Shown: piece after piece, positions 1 to 7,660 of the stretch | How the letters are laid out: every line of letters begins with the position of its first letter | Position numbering within the stretch: the stretch's first letter is position 1 | NCBI GenBank assembly: GCA_002405525.1 | Contig: DHLY01000035.1 | Coordinates: forward strand, 1 to 24,344 | DNA: 24,344 bases | Source: Proteobacteria bacterium UBA4656 | GTDB lineage: Bacteria > Pseudomonadota > Gammaproteobacteria > Xanthomonadales > Ahniellaceae | Direction of reading: 5' to 3' | Notes under the pieces: generated by a model | Seen by the model: only the letters and a program-made list of their open reading frames with translations | Told to the model about the DNA's origin: nothing | Databases searched by the model: none | Program-made: the position numbers and the translations under genes

Positions 1-68
1 CGCTGCGCTCATTGCACCCTGCGCCGTTCGGGGGCTTGGAAGCAGAGGTGACCGAAGTCCCCCCCGGC

Positions 69-1709
69 TCAAAGCTTCGCGGAAAGCTCCTTGATTTCCT
101 TGTTCAGCACGCGATCGTTGTCGGAGTAGTCGATGGCCAGGTCGATCAGGTGCACACCGGGCTCGTCGAGCGTGCGCTGGAACATCGACCGGAACTCCGC
201 CACCGAGTTCGGGCGCCAGCCCTTCGCCCCATACGACTCGGCGTACTTCACGAAATCCGGATTCCCCATGTCCATGCCGAAGTTGGCGAACTTCATGTTC
301 GCCTGCTTCCACTTGATCATGCCGTAGGCGTTGTCGCGCAGGACGATCTGGGTGAGATTCATGCCCAGGCGCACGGCGGTTTCCAGTTCCTGCGAGTTCA
401 TCATGAAGCCGCCGTCGCCGGACACGGCGACCACCTTGCGGTCGGGGTAGACCATCTTGGCGCCCATCGCGGACGGAAGTCCCGCGCCCATGGTGGCCAG
501 CGCGTTGTCGAGCAGCAGGGTGTTGGGCTCGCGGCACTTGTAGTAGCGGGCGAACCAGAGTTTGTACATGCCGTTGTCGAGGCAGACGATGCCGTCGGGG
601 GGCATGAGTTCGCGGATCTCGCGGACCATGCGCACGGGGTAGATCGGGAAGCGGTCGTCGTCGGCGCCCAGCGCCAGGTGGGCGAAGAGGTTCTCGCGCA
701 CCTTGTCGAAGTAGGTGAAGTCCCAGTGCTTCTGCGGGGCGATGGATTCCTTCAGGCGCCAGATGGTGTTGGCGACGTCGCCGGTGACTTCGATCTGCGG
801 GAAGTAGACGGTGTCGACCTCGGCGCTGGAGTAGTTGATGTGGATCACCGTGCGCAGGCCGCGGCGCATGAAGAACGGCGGCTTTTCGATCACGTCGTGG
901 CCGACGTTGATGATGCAGTCGGCGTTCTCCACCGCCTTGTGCACGAAGTCGCCATCCGACAGCGCGGCGTTGCCCAGCCACAGCGGGTGGGTCTCGTCGA
1001 CCACGCCCTTGCCCATCTGGGTGGTGAAGAAGGGGATGCCGGTCTTGTCGATGAACTCGCGCAGCATCTTGGCGCTCAACTTGCGGTTGGCGCCGGCGCC
1101 GATCATCAGGATGGGGCGGCGCGCCGCGGTGATCGCGTCCGCGGCGTGGCTGATCGCCTTGTCGTCGGCGATGGGACGGCGGTGGAAGCTCGCCTTGAGC
1201 ACGATGGAGTCGGACTGCTCGTGTGCAATGTCCTCGGGCAGCTCCAGGTGCGTCGCGCCGGGGCGTTCTTCCTCCGCGCGGCGGAAGGCCTCGCGCACGC
1301 GGGCGGGGATGTTGTCCGCGGAGACGATCTGGTTGGTGTACTTGGTGAGCGGGCGCATCATCGAGACGACGTCGACGATCTGGAAGTGGCCCTGCTTGGA
1401 CACCTTCACCGGCTTCTGGCCGGTGATCATCAGCATCGGCATGGCGCCGAGTTGGGCGTAGGCGGCGGCGGTGACGAAGTTGGTGGCGCCGGGGCCGAGC
1501 GTGGCGAGGCACACGCCCGCCTTGCCGGTGAGCCGCCCATACGTCGCGGCCATGAAGCCCGCGCCCTGTTCGTGGCGGGTCAGGATCAATTTGATGGTGC
1601 TGGTGCGCAGCGACTCCAGCAGGTCGAGGTTTTCTTCGCCCGGGATGCCGAAGACGTACTGGACGCCCTCGGCTTCGAGCGCCTTCACGAACAGATCGGA
1701 AGCCTTCAT
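69..1709 (-). CDS. alsS: Acetolactate synthase-like TPP-dependent enzyme (catabolic AlsS/BudB type)
   Basis: The predicted 546-residue cytosolic enzyme would condense two pyruvates to 2-acetolactate with release of CO2. The N-terminal Pyr domain carries the catalytic glutamate in LTRHEQGAGFMA (about residue 47). A central domain follows, and the C-terminal PP domain has the TPP/Mg motif starting SGDGGFMMNSQELETAVRL and ending at RDNAYGM. That last stretch closely resembles Klebsiella BudB from memory, and the length fits AlsS (about 550-570). The anabolic IlvB/IlvI type normally has an IlvN/IlvH partner, and none is adjacent, nor is an alsD decarboxylase. The start is ATG at 1709 because GGGAGG sits about 7 bases upstream; a GTG directly before it (1712) is the alternative. 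It lies 106 bases downstream of xseA on the same strand. Another decarboxylating TPP enzyme of the family is possible; substrate is inferred. Confidence 0.88.
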   Translation of the reverse strand: MKASDLFVKALEAEGVQYVFGIPGEENLDLLESLRTSTIKLILTRHEQGAGFMAATYGRLTGKAGVCLATLGPGATNFVTAAAYAQLGAMPMLMITGQKPVKVSKQGHFQIVDVVSMMRPLTKYTNQIVSADNIPARVREAFRRAEEERPGATHLELPEDIAHEQSDSIVLKASFHRRPIADDKAISHAADAITAARRPILMIGAGANRKLSAKMLREFIDKTGIPFFTTQMGKGVVDETHPLWLGNAALSDGDFVHKAVENADCIINVGHDVIEKPPFFMRRGLRTVIHINYSSAEVDTVYFPQIEVTGDVANTIWRLKESIAPQKHWDFTYFDKVRENLFAHLALGADDDRFPIYPVRMVREIRELMPPDGIVCLDNGMYKLWFARYYKCREPNTLLLDNALATMGAGLPSAMGAKMVYPDRKVVAVSGDGGFMMNSQELETAVRLGMNLTQIVLRDNAYGMIKWKQANMKFANFGMDMGNPDFVKYAESYGAKGWRPNSVAEFRSMFQRTLDEPGVHLIDLAIDYSDNDRVLNKEIKELSAKL

Positions 1710-1815
1710 CACGGACCCTCCCCGCGGGCGTGCTGCGGCGCGGCCGGTATGGCCGGCACAAGCCCCGATTGTGGTGAGCGCGCGATGGCAGCGTCAACCG
1801 CGCGTGGAGGTTGCG

Positions 1816-3180
1816 TCAGTTGCCGGTCCAGGGCCCGCGCGATTCGGCCGTGATCGCGCCTTCGGCAAGGTCGATCCGCAACGTCGTGCCGACCGGAGCC
1901 TGCTCCGGCGAGCGCAGCGGGCGGCCATCGGGGCCGCGGGCGATGGCGTAGCCGCGGGCCAGGGTGGCCAGCGGGCTGACCGCGTTCAGCGCGCGGGCCA
2001 GTCCGGCCAGCCGGCGCGCGGGCGGTTCCAGCCCGCCGGCAATGCGCGACAGCAGGCGCTGGCGCAGGGTGTCGAGCGACTGCCCGGCCCGTGCGAGCCG
2101 GATCTTCGGGTGCTGGCCGTCGAGCCGCGCCCGCAGTAGGACGGTGCGGGACACGGCGGCGCGCAGGCGTTCCTGCGGGGCGCGGGCCAGGCGCGCGCTG
2201 GCCGCTTCGAGGCGGCCACGCAGTACGGCGAGGCGCCGCGCCGGCTGGGCCGTGGACAGGCGCGCGTGGGCCAGGTCGGTGCGCTGCGCCAGCCCGCGAA
2301 GGCGGCGTTCCAGCGCGGCACTCGCGCGGTCGCTGCGGCGGATGAGTTCGCGCGTGAGTTCGGCGGCGTCGGGGACCAGCAGTTCGGCCGCCGCCGAGGG
2401 CGTGGGCGCGCGCAGGTCGGCGACGAAATCGGCGATGGTGAAGTCGACCTCGTGGCCCACGGCGGACACCACCGGCACCGGGCAGGCGGCGATGGCGCGG
2501 GCCAGGGCTTCGTCGTTGAAGCACCAGAGGTCCTCCAGCGAGCCGCCGCCGCGGGTCAGCAGCAGCACGTCGTGGCGGCCGGCGCGACCGGCGGCGTCCA
2601 GCATGGCGCGGATCTGGGCCGCGGCAGTGTCGCCCTGCACCGGCACGGGCAGGATTTCGACCTCGACCAGGGGCATGCGGCGGCGCAGCACCGTCAGCAC
2701 GTCGCGCACGGCGGCCCCGGTGGGCGAGGTCAGCATGCCGATGCGGCGCGGCAGCGCGGGTAGGTCGCGCTTGCGGTCCGCATCGAACAGGCCTTCGGCG
2801 GCGAGTTGGGCCTTGAGCGCTTCGAACTGACGGCGCAGGGCGCCTTCGCCGGCTTCCTCCATGTGATCGACGATCAGCTGGAACTCGCCGCGCGTTTCGT
2901 ACAGGCTGACCCGGCAGCGAACCAGTACACGCTGTCCATCCGTAGGCCGGAAGCGCAGGTAGGTGCTGCGGGGCTTGAACATCGCCGCGCGCACCTGGGC
3001 GGCCGCGTCCTTCAGCGTGAAATAGAGGTGGCCGGAGACGGGTCGGGAGACGTTCGACAGTTCTCCCTCGACCCAGACCAGCGGAAAGGCGCCCTCGACG
3101 AGGCTGCGGGCCAGGGCGTTGAGCGCCGAAGGGGTCAGGATCGCGCGCTCGCGAGGCGCTGGGGTGGGCGTGGAGTCCAT
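1816..3180 (-). CDS. xseA: Exodeoxyribonuclease VII large subunit
   Basis: This is the large catalytic subunit of exonuclease VII, which degrades single-stranded DNA to oligonucleotides together with XseB. The predicted 454 residues match the family length. Visible parts are the N-terminal OB-fold (VWVEGELSNVSRPVSGHLYF), the conserved RIGMLTSPTGAAVRDVL region, the catalytic-domain signatures LLLTRGGGSLEDLWCFND and VSAVGHEVDFTIADFVADLRAPTPSAAAE, a long basic alpha-helical region, and the typical C-terminal GYAIARGPDGRPL. The start at 3180 puts the OB-fold about 15 residues in, as in homologues. The reading frame stays open to a start at 3234, but that would overlap the promoter candidate of the divergent gene. 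No clear Shine-Dalgarno precedes 3180. No xseB is visible in the window. Confidence 0.96.
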   Translation of the reverse strand: MDSTPTPAPRERAILTPSALNALARSLVEGAFPLVWVEGELSNVSRPVSGHLYFTLKDAAAQVRAAMFKPRSTYLRFRPTDGQRVLVRCRVSLYETRGEFQLIVDHMEEAGEGALRRQFEALKAQLAAEGLFDADRKRDLPALPRRIGMLTSPTGAAVRDVLTVLRRRMPLVEVEILPVPVQGDTAAAQIRAMLDAAGRAGRHDVLLLTRGGGSLEDLWCFNDEALARAIAACPVPVVSAVGHEVDFTIADFVADLRAPTPSAAAELLVPDAAELTRELIRRSDRASAALERRLRGLAQRTDLAHARLSTAQPARRLAVLRGRLEAASARLARAPQERLRAAVSRTVLLRARLDGQHPKIRLARAGQSLDTLRQRLLSRIAGGLEPPARRLAGLARALNAVSPLATLARGYAIARGPDGRPLRSPEQAPVGTTLRIDLAEGAITAESRGPWTGN

Positions 3181-3227
3181 CGGACCGTGGATCGTAGCGT
3201 GTTCTGTTTCGGCATGGGGGGCGGGCG

Positions 3228-3255
3228 TTGCCAATCACGGCGATTGCGTCACAAT
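3228..3255 (+). promoter_or_regulatory. Candidate sigma70-type promoter for the response regulator
   Basis: TTGCCA (3228-3233, 5/6 match to the -35 consensus) is followed after 16 bases by CACAAT (3250-3255, 4/6 match to the -10 consensus). The ATG of the downstream gene is 24 bases further on, with a good ribosome-binding site between. The position in the 98-base divergent gap supports it. It was found by eye and has no experimental backing. Confidence 0.35.
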
Positions 3256-3257
3256 CG
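3241..3257. repeat. Inverted repeat overlapping the candidate -10 element
   Basis: CGATTG-CGTCA-CAATCG has perfect 6-base arms around a 5-base spacer. It covers the putative -10 of the response-regulator promoter and lies between the divergent xseA and regulator genes, where an operator would be expected. The arms are short, so chance is not excluded. Confidence 0.3.
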
Positions 3258-3278
3258 GGTTTAGGGGCAGGAGGTTCC

Positions 3279-5672
3279 ATGTCGGGTCGGACCATCGACG
3301 GTCGCAGTGTCAGTTCGGATGCGGTCGCACCGGACCTGTCCAGACGTGTGTTCGCGCTGGCCCAGTCGTGGGAGGAACTGCAGTCCGCGGGCTGGAACGC
3401 CATGGCAGCGGCTGCCCAGTACGAGGAACTCGAGGTCATTGCGGCGCTCGCCGAACAGGGCGCGGATCGCCCGCTGGCAACGCGGGCAGTCGAGATGGCG
3501 GTCTACCTGTGTACCTTCGTCGAAGGCCGGCTGTATCCGTCCAATGCGCAGCGCGCGCGGCTCAAAGAACTGCTGGGCCGCCTGCGCGAGGCCGCGGAAG
3601 GCGCGCCGGACCGCGCACGGGCCGCGCGCCAGCGCGAGGCCGAGCAGCGCCGCGTGATCTGCCTGCGCGATCCGGCACTGGACCTCCCCGACCTCGGGGT
3701 CCAGCTCGCCCGTCATCGCTGCGCGGTGCGCTGGGTGGACGACGCCGCCGCCGCGGTCGCCGAGGCGGAGCGTTCCGTACCCGACGTCCTGCTGGTCGAA
3801 TCCGGCGCGATCGAGCCCCTCGCCGAGGTGGTCGCGGCGATCGAGCGCGGACGCGGCGACGCCACGGGTCGCGTTCTCTGCGTGGTGTTCGGCGCGGCGA
3901 TCGAGAACGGACGGCGCCTGTTCGCGCAGCGCGCCGGCGCGCATCTGGTCGTCGAGAGCGCCGACCCCGAGGTCGTCGCCATCCGGATCGACGAAATGCT
4001 CGCGCAGCAGCGCAGCGTGGACTATCGGGTCCTGATCGTCGAGGACGACCGCGGGCAGGCCAAGTTCTGCGAGTCGGTGCTGAACCTGCGCGGCATCTCG
4101 ACCCGGTGCTGCGCGGCGGGTGAGGACGCCCTCGACGAGATCGGGTTGTTTCGCCCGGACCTGGTGCTGCTCGACCTCTACCTGCCGGGCATCAACGGCA
4201 TCGAAGTCGCGCAACGAATCCGTGAACGGCCGGAGTACGCATTCCTTCCGATCGTGTTCCTTTCCGGGGAGACGGACCTCGACAAGCGTTTCGACGCCAT
4301 CCGCATGGGTGGTGACGACTTCATCACCAAACCGGTGAAGCCGCGCCACCTGATGGCCGAGGTCGAGACGCGGATCCGGCGCGCCCGCCTGGTCCCCGCA
4401 CGAGGCGATGCCACGCCTGGCGCCATTCCCCTGACCTCCCGGGCCGTGTTCATGGATGCACTGCAGCGCGCCGGTGCGGACGCCGACGCGACGGCGCTGC
4501 TGATGGTCGGCATCGCCGGCGGCGACGCGCTTTGCGAGCGGCTCGGTCTGGTCGGATCGGAGACGCTTGCGCAGGCGTTTGCCGCCGCGGTCTGCTCCGA
4601 GGTCGACCTGGTGCGCCCGGTCTGCGCGAGCACTGGGTTGCTCCTGTTCGGTCTGATGCGGGGCGACGGCGACGCCGGCCTGCGAACGCGCCTCGACCTG
4701 CTTCGCAAGCGACTGGCCGCGCGGCGCTGGATCGTCGCGGGGGAGCCGCAGGACGTACGGATCGCGATCGCGGCGCTGCGCGTCACATCGGACATGACTT
4801 CGGGCGATGACGCGATCCGTCGTTTGCGAACCCAGGGCCGTCGCGTGTTTGCGGAGGGAGGCATCGCCTGGGAGCCGGGACGGGGAGGGTCCTCCGAAGA
4901 CCCGGTGGTGCGATTGGCGCGCACCCTGTTGCGTGGCCGTTTGATCCCGGAGGCGATCCGCATCGAGTTCCAGGCCCTGGTGCCGCTAGCCGGCGAATTG
5001 CCCGGCCAGTACGCCACCCGCTTTTCGCTGGTCGCCCCGCACGCCAGTATGCGATTGGAGGTTGCGCCCGATCGCCTGCACGGCCTGGCGCGCGAGATGG
5101 GGGTGGTACCGGCAGCCGACCGCCAGTGCCTGCGCCGAGCCCTCGGTGTGCTCTCCGAGCGGGTGCAGCGAGGCGACAGGATCCGGTTTTTCCTTCCGGT
5201 CGGCGCCGAATCGGTCCTGGACCCCGCGTTCGCCCCCTGGCTGGCGACCGAACTGCAGGCCCGCGCACTGCCGTCCTCGGCGATCGTGCTGGAGATCGCC
5301 GCCTCCGACCTGGCGCGCGCACCCGCGCGCCTTGGCGAAGCCCTGGGGTTCCTGCAACTGGTCGGGACGCGATTGAGCGTGACCGGGCTCGAAGGCAGCG
5401 ATGCCGACTTGAGGCTGCTGCAGTTGCCCGCGGTGTCGTTCGGCCGGCTGCAGGCGCCACGGGCGCACGATGGCGCCGGCGCTTGGAGCGCCGAACGAGG
5501 CCGCCTGGTGCTGGAAGCCGCAAGGAGCGGCAAGGTCGTGATCGCGAACGGTGCGCGCGACGCGCGCGAGATCGCCGAGTTGCTCAAGGTCGGGGTGCAG
5601 TACGTGGCCTCGGACACCTTCGCGCCCTGGAGTACGGAGCTGAACTTCGACTTCGCGGGATCGCGCGCCTAG
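3279..5672 (+). CDS. Multidomain response regulator with REC, degenerate GGDEF-like and EAL-like regions
   Basis: The predicted 797-residue cytosolic protein has several parts. Residues 20-110 form an alpha-helical segment of unknown type with no histidine. About 125-245 is a REC-like fold lacking the usual acidic cluster. About 249-366 is a canonical receiver domain with acidic residues in LIVEDD (255-257), phosphoacceptor Asp299 in LLDLYLPG, Ser329 and Lys351 in FITKP. About 385-540 is GGDEF-like in position but has no GG[DE]EF motif. About 555-797 is EAL-like: it has no EAL signature but ends in ELNFDF, like many EAL proteins. This suggests a phosphorylation-controlled c-di-GMP binder or output adaptor rather than an active cyclase or phosphodiesterase; that is inference. 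ATG 3279 is chosen because GCAGGAGG lies just upstream. No sensor kinase is adjacent. Confidence 0.85.
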   Translation: MSGRTIDGRSVSSDAVAPDLSRRVFALAQSWEELQSAGWNAMAAAAQYEELEVIAALAEQGADRPLATRAVEMAVYLCTFVEGRLYPSNAQRARLKELLGRLREAAEGAPDRARAARQREAEQRRVICLRDPALDLPDLGVQLARHRCAVRWVDDAAAAVAEAERSVPDVLLVESGAIEPLAEVVAAIERGRGDATGRVLCVVFGAAIENGRRLFAQRAGAHLVVESADPEVVAIRIDEMLAQQRSVDYRVLIVEDDRGQAKFCESVLNLRGISTRCCAAGEDALDEIGLFRPDLVLLDLYLPGINGIEVAQRIRERPEYAFLPIVFLSGETDLDKRFDAIRMGGDDFITKPVKPRHLMAEVETRIRRARLVPARGDATPGAIPLTSRAVFMDALQRAGADADATALLMVGIAGGDALCERLGLVGSETLAQAFAAAVCSEVDLVRPVCASTGLLLFGLMRGDGDAGLRTRLDLLRKRLAARRWIVAGEPQDVRIAIAALRVTSDMTSGDDAIRRLRTQGRRVFAEGGIAWEPGRGGSSEDPVVRLARTLLRGRLIPEAIRIEFQALVPLAGELPGQYATRFSLVAPHASMRLEVAPDRLHGLAREMGVVPAADRQCLRRALGVLSERVQRGDRIRFFLPVGAESVLDPAFAPWLATELQARALPSSAIVLEIAASDLARAPARLGEALGFLQLVGTRLSVTGLEGSDADLRLLQLPAVSFGRLQAPRAHDGAGAWSAERGRLVLEAARSGKVVIANGARDAREIAELLKVGVQYVASDTFAPWSTELNFDFAGSRA

Positions 5673-6060
5673 GGAGCCTCTCAACACGCGCCCGCGTCCG
5701 GCTTGGCAGCGCACACCACAGCGCCAGGGCGGCCGTCCAGGGCCATTCTGGTTGTAGGGTCGAGAGGGCCGACGCGCGCGCAACGAAGCAGCGAAGGGCA
5801 GGCGGTGTTCAAAGGCTACAAGGCAGGCCGGCAGGAAGCAGCCTGCCGGCGTACGGCGCGCAGGCCGCGCCCGGTGACGGATCGCGCAGGCGATCGCCCC
5901 TTTGACATCGAGTCCGGCCCGTCGGAAGGGCGGCACGCCCGATCCACGGCCGCGCCAACGTGGCCATGCGCCGACTGGTGGGACCACCCGGTCTGCGGCT
6001 GCGCGCATTGCTCGCGGCAACGGCGCGAGCGTGAGGCGTGCTGCCGCGGCGGGATCCGCT
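5673..6060. other. 388-base convergent intergenic region, no gene recognised
   Basis: This gap separates the converging ends of the response regulator and the MDR oxidoreductase. Open frames crossing it on both strands run into the MDR gene antisense or out of phase, have arginine/alanine-rich shadow-type translations and match no family I know. Two inverted repeats are visible: 5827-5850 (listed separately) and a weaker one with 6-base arms GCTCGC/GCGAGC at 6010-6030, about 30 bases past the MDR stop codon. I see nothing else. Confidence 0.6.
5827..5850. terminator. Perfect 9-bp GC hairpin, possible bidirectional terminator
   Basis: GCCGGCAGG and CCTGCCGGC pair perfectly around a 6-base loop. 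The hairpin sits between two converging genes, where a shared terminator would be useful. There is no T-tract after it on either strand, so it may act only as an RNA 3'-end stabiliser or be unrelated to termination. Confidence 0.3.
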
Positions 6061-7089
6061 TCAGGGACGCAGCACCAGCTTGCCTGTCGTCTTCCCCGAC
6101 TCGAGCGCGCGCTGGGCGTCCGCCGCGCGTGCCAGCGGAAAGGCGGTCACCGGCGGTGCATCGAGGTCCCGCGCCTCGAAACGCCCCAGCAACCAGCGCA
6201 TTCCCTCGGCGAGGCGGTCGGCGTGGGCCGACAGGAAACTCAGGTTGCAGGCCAGCACGCTGCGGTTGCGCTGCGTCATCTGCAGCGGATTGAAACGCGG
6301 CGTGCGTAGCCAATCCCAGGCCATCCGCGGCCAGTTCAGCCGGCCGTCGCGCGGCAGCATGGACGCGAAGCCATAGATCACCAGCTTGCCCATCGGCGCG
6401 AGGTGGTCCCACGAGCCGCGCAGGGTGGACACACCATTGGCGTCGAACACGGCGTCGTAGCCGTCCGGCGCCAACGCGCGCGCCCGGTCCCAGAGTTGGC
6501 CTGCGGACTTGTCGATCACCTCGGCGCAGCCGGCTGCGCGCGCGGCAGCGACCTTGTGTGCGCTGCCGACCACGCCGACCACGCGCACGCCGGCCAGTCG
6601 CCCCAGTTGCGCCAGTGCGCCGCCGACCCCGCCGGCCGCGGAGTGTACGAGCCAGCTTTCGCCGCGGCGCGGGTGGACCTGTTCGTGGACCATGAACCAG
6701 GCGGTGAGGAACACCGTCGGGATCGCCGCTGCAGCGTCAGCGTCCAGCGTGTCCGGACAACGGAACACGCGTCCGACATCCAGCACGATGCGGCTGGTAT
6801 AGCCACCGAACAGGGTCACGCCGATCGCGCGGTCGCCGGGCCGCCATCCGGTGACGCCCTTGCCGACCGCCGAGATGCGTCCGGCGACCTCGAAGCCCGG
6901 CGTGATCGGATAGCCGTGCAGTTCCTTCGCCGAGGCGTAGAGTCCCATGCGCACGATGCCGTCGGCGTAGTTGACCCCGCAGGCCTCGACCGCGATCGCG
7001 ACTTCGCCGGGGCCGGGCTCGGGATCGGGCGCCCCGACGAGGCGCAGGGCGTCGTAGCCTCCCGGACGGGCGATGACGATGCGCTGCAT
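6061..7089 (-). CDS. Zinc-independent medium-chain dehydrogenase/reductase (quinone oxidoreductase/VAT1-like)
   Basis: The predicted 342-residue NAD(P)H-dependent oxidoreductase belongs to the MDR superfamily. The GroES-like N-terminal domain has GVNYADGIVRMGLY and PGFEVAGRISAVGKGVTGW. It lacks the cysteine cluster that binds structural zinc. The Rossmann fold carries SAAGGVGGALAQLGRLAG (AxxGxxG, about residues 150-165), and the C-terminal end AQRALESGKTTGKLVLRP is typical of the group. The region around WPRMAWDWLRTPRFNPLQM resembles the VAT1-like branch. Likely substrates are quinones or activated alkenes; the actual one is unknown. It starts 88 bases after the SnoaL-like gene stop, on the same strand, and so may be the last gene of the cytochrome operon or an independent unit. 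No strong ribosome-binding site is seen. Confidence 0.9.
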   Translation of the reverse strand: MQRIVIARPGGYDALRLVGAPDPEPGPGEVAIAVEACGVNYADGIVRMGLYASAKELHGYPITPGFEVAGRISAVGKGVTGWRPGDRAIGVTLFGGYTSRIVLDVGRVFRCPDTLDADAAAAIPTVFLTAWFMVHEQVHPRRGESWLVHSAAGGVGGALAQLGRLAGVRVVGVVGSAHKVAAARAAGCAEVIDKSAGQLWDRARALAPDGYDAVFDANGVSTLRGSWDHLAPMGKLVIYGFASMLPRDGRLNWPRMAWDWLRTPRFNPLQMTQRNRSVLACNLSFLSAHADRLAEGMRWLLGRFEARDLDAPPVTAFPLARAADAQRALESGKTTGKLVLRP

Positions 7090-7177
7090 GCAAGCGGGCT
7101 AGGGCGGAGCGCCAGCAGCGAGCCGGCGCGGACGCTTTGTGGCGACAGGGCGGCTCGATGCTCCGCGCACCGGCGGC

Positions 7178-7660
7178 TCAGGGCTGCCGTGCGCGTGCTT
7201 CGGCGCCGAACTTCGCGAGCGACTGTGCCGCCTGCGCGCGGATCTTGTTGCGCAGGAGGGGGGTCCAGCCGAGCAGCAGGCCCGCAGGCCCGAGCGCCTG
7301 CGCGGCCCAGCGCCAGAGATCGAAGGTATCGACGTGATTGACGATCAGCCCGTCGCGGAAGGCGAACCGGGCGTTGACGCGGTTGACCACCCTGCGACCG
7401 CTGCCGCTGAAGGTGTACGTCGCAACCCAGTTTGCGCGCCCGGTCGCTGCGTCGGCTTCGATGCCGCTGGCTTCGACCGCAAGGTCCTTTCCGCGGGTGC
7501 AGAGCATGCGCCACATGTCGCCGATCGCTCCGCCTTGCAGCGAGAACACGGGGTCCTCGAAGCGCGCATCGGGGGCGTAGCACGCCGCCATCGCCTCGCC
7601 GTCGCGTCGGCCCAGTGCCGTGTACAGGCGCCGGATCGTTTCGATGTTCGAGCCGCTCAC
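7178..7660 (-). CDS. SnoaL/NTF2-like small protein
   Basis: The predicted 160-residue protein has an NTF2/SnoaL-type cone fold. The N-terminal helix ETIRRLYTALGRRDGEAMAA is followed by CYAPDARFEDPVFSLQG, a VNRVNARFAFRDGLIVNHVD strand pair and FDLWRW, all classic for nuclear-transport-factor-2-like proteins. Such proteins may be isomerases, hydrolases or ligand binders; no function can be assigned here. The start is GTG at 7660, which overlaps the TGA of the upstream decaheme gene in the four bases GTGA. This points to translational coupling and the same mRNA. There is no signal peptide, so it should be cytosolic although its neighbour is exported. The C-terminal extension (about residues 118-160) beyond the core fold contains a hydrophobic stretch around GPAGLLLGWTPLL, perhaps membrane-associating. 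Confidence 0.82.
   Translation of the reverse strand: MSGSNIETIRRLYTALGRRDGEAMAACYAPDARFEDPVFSLQGGAIGDMWRMLCTRGKDLAVEASGIEADAATGRANWVATYTFSGSGRRVVNRVNARFAFRDGLIVNHVDTFDLWRWAAQALGPAGLLLGWTPLLRNKIRAQAAQSLAKFGAEARARQP

Noticed and set aside
1743..1757. Small inverted repeat GCCGG-N5-CCGGC between xseA and the acetolactate synthase-like gene
   Set aside because: The arms are only 5 bases in a very GC-rich background, with no T-tract; not distinguishable from chance.
12..1853. 613-codon open frame on the plus strand opposite the acetolactate synthase-like gene
   Set aside because: It is antisense to a clearly conserved TPP enzyme. The His/Val/Gly-rich translation is typical of a high-GC shadow frame and has no recognisable domain.
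1709..3439. 576-codon minus-strand frame overlapping xseA in another phase
   Set aside because: It overlaps the well-supported xseA almost completely and has Arg/Pro-rich shadow composition.
5703..6412. Open frames of about 196-198 codons on both strands crossing the 5673-6060 gap
   Set aside because: Both extend into the MDR gene out of frame or antisense, have no ribosome-binding site of note and have shadow-like composition.
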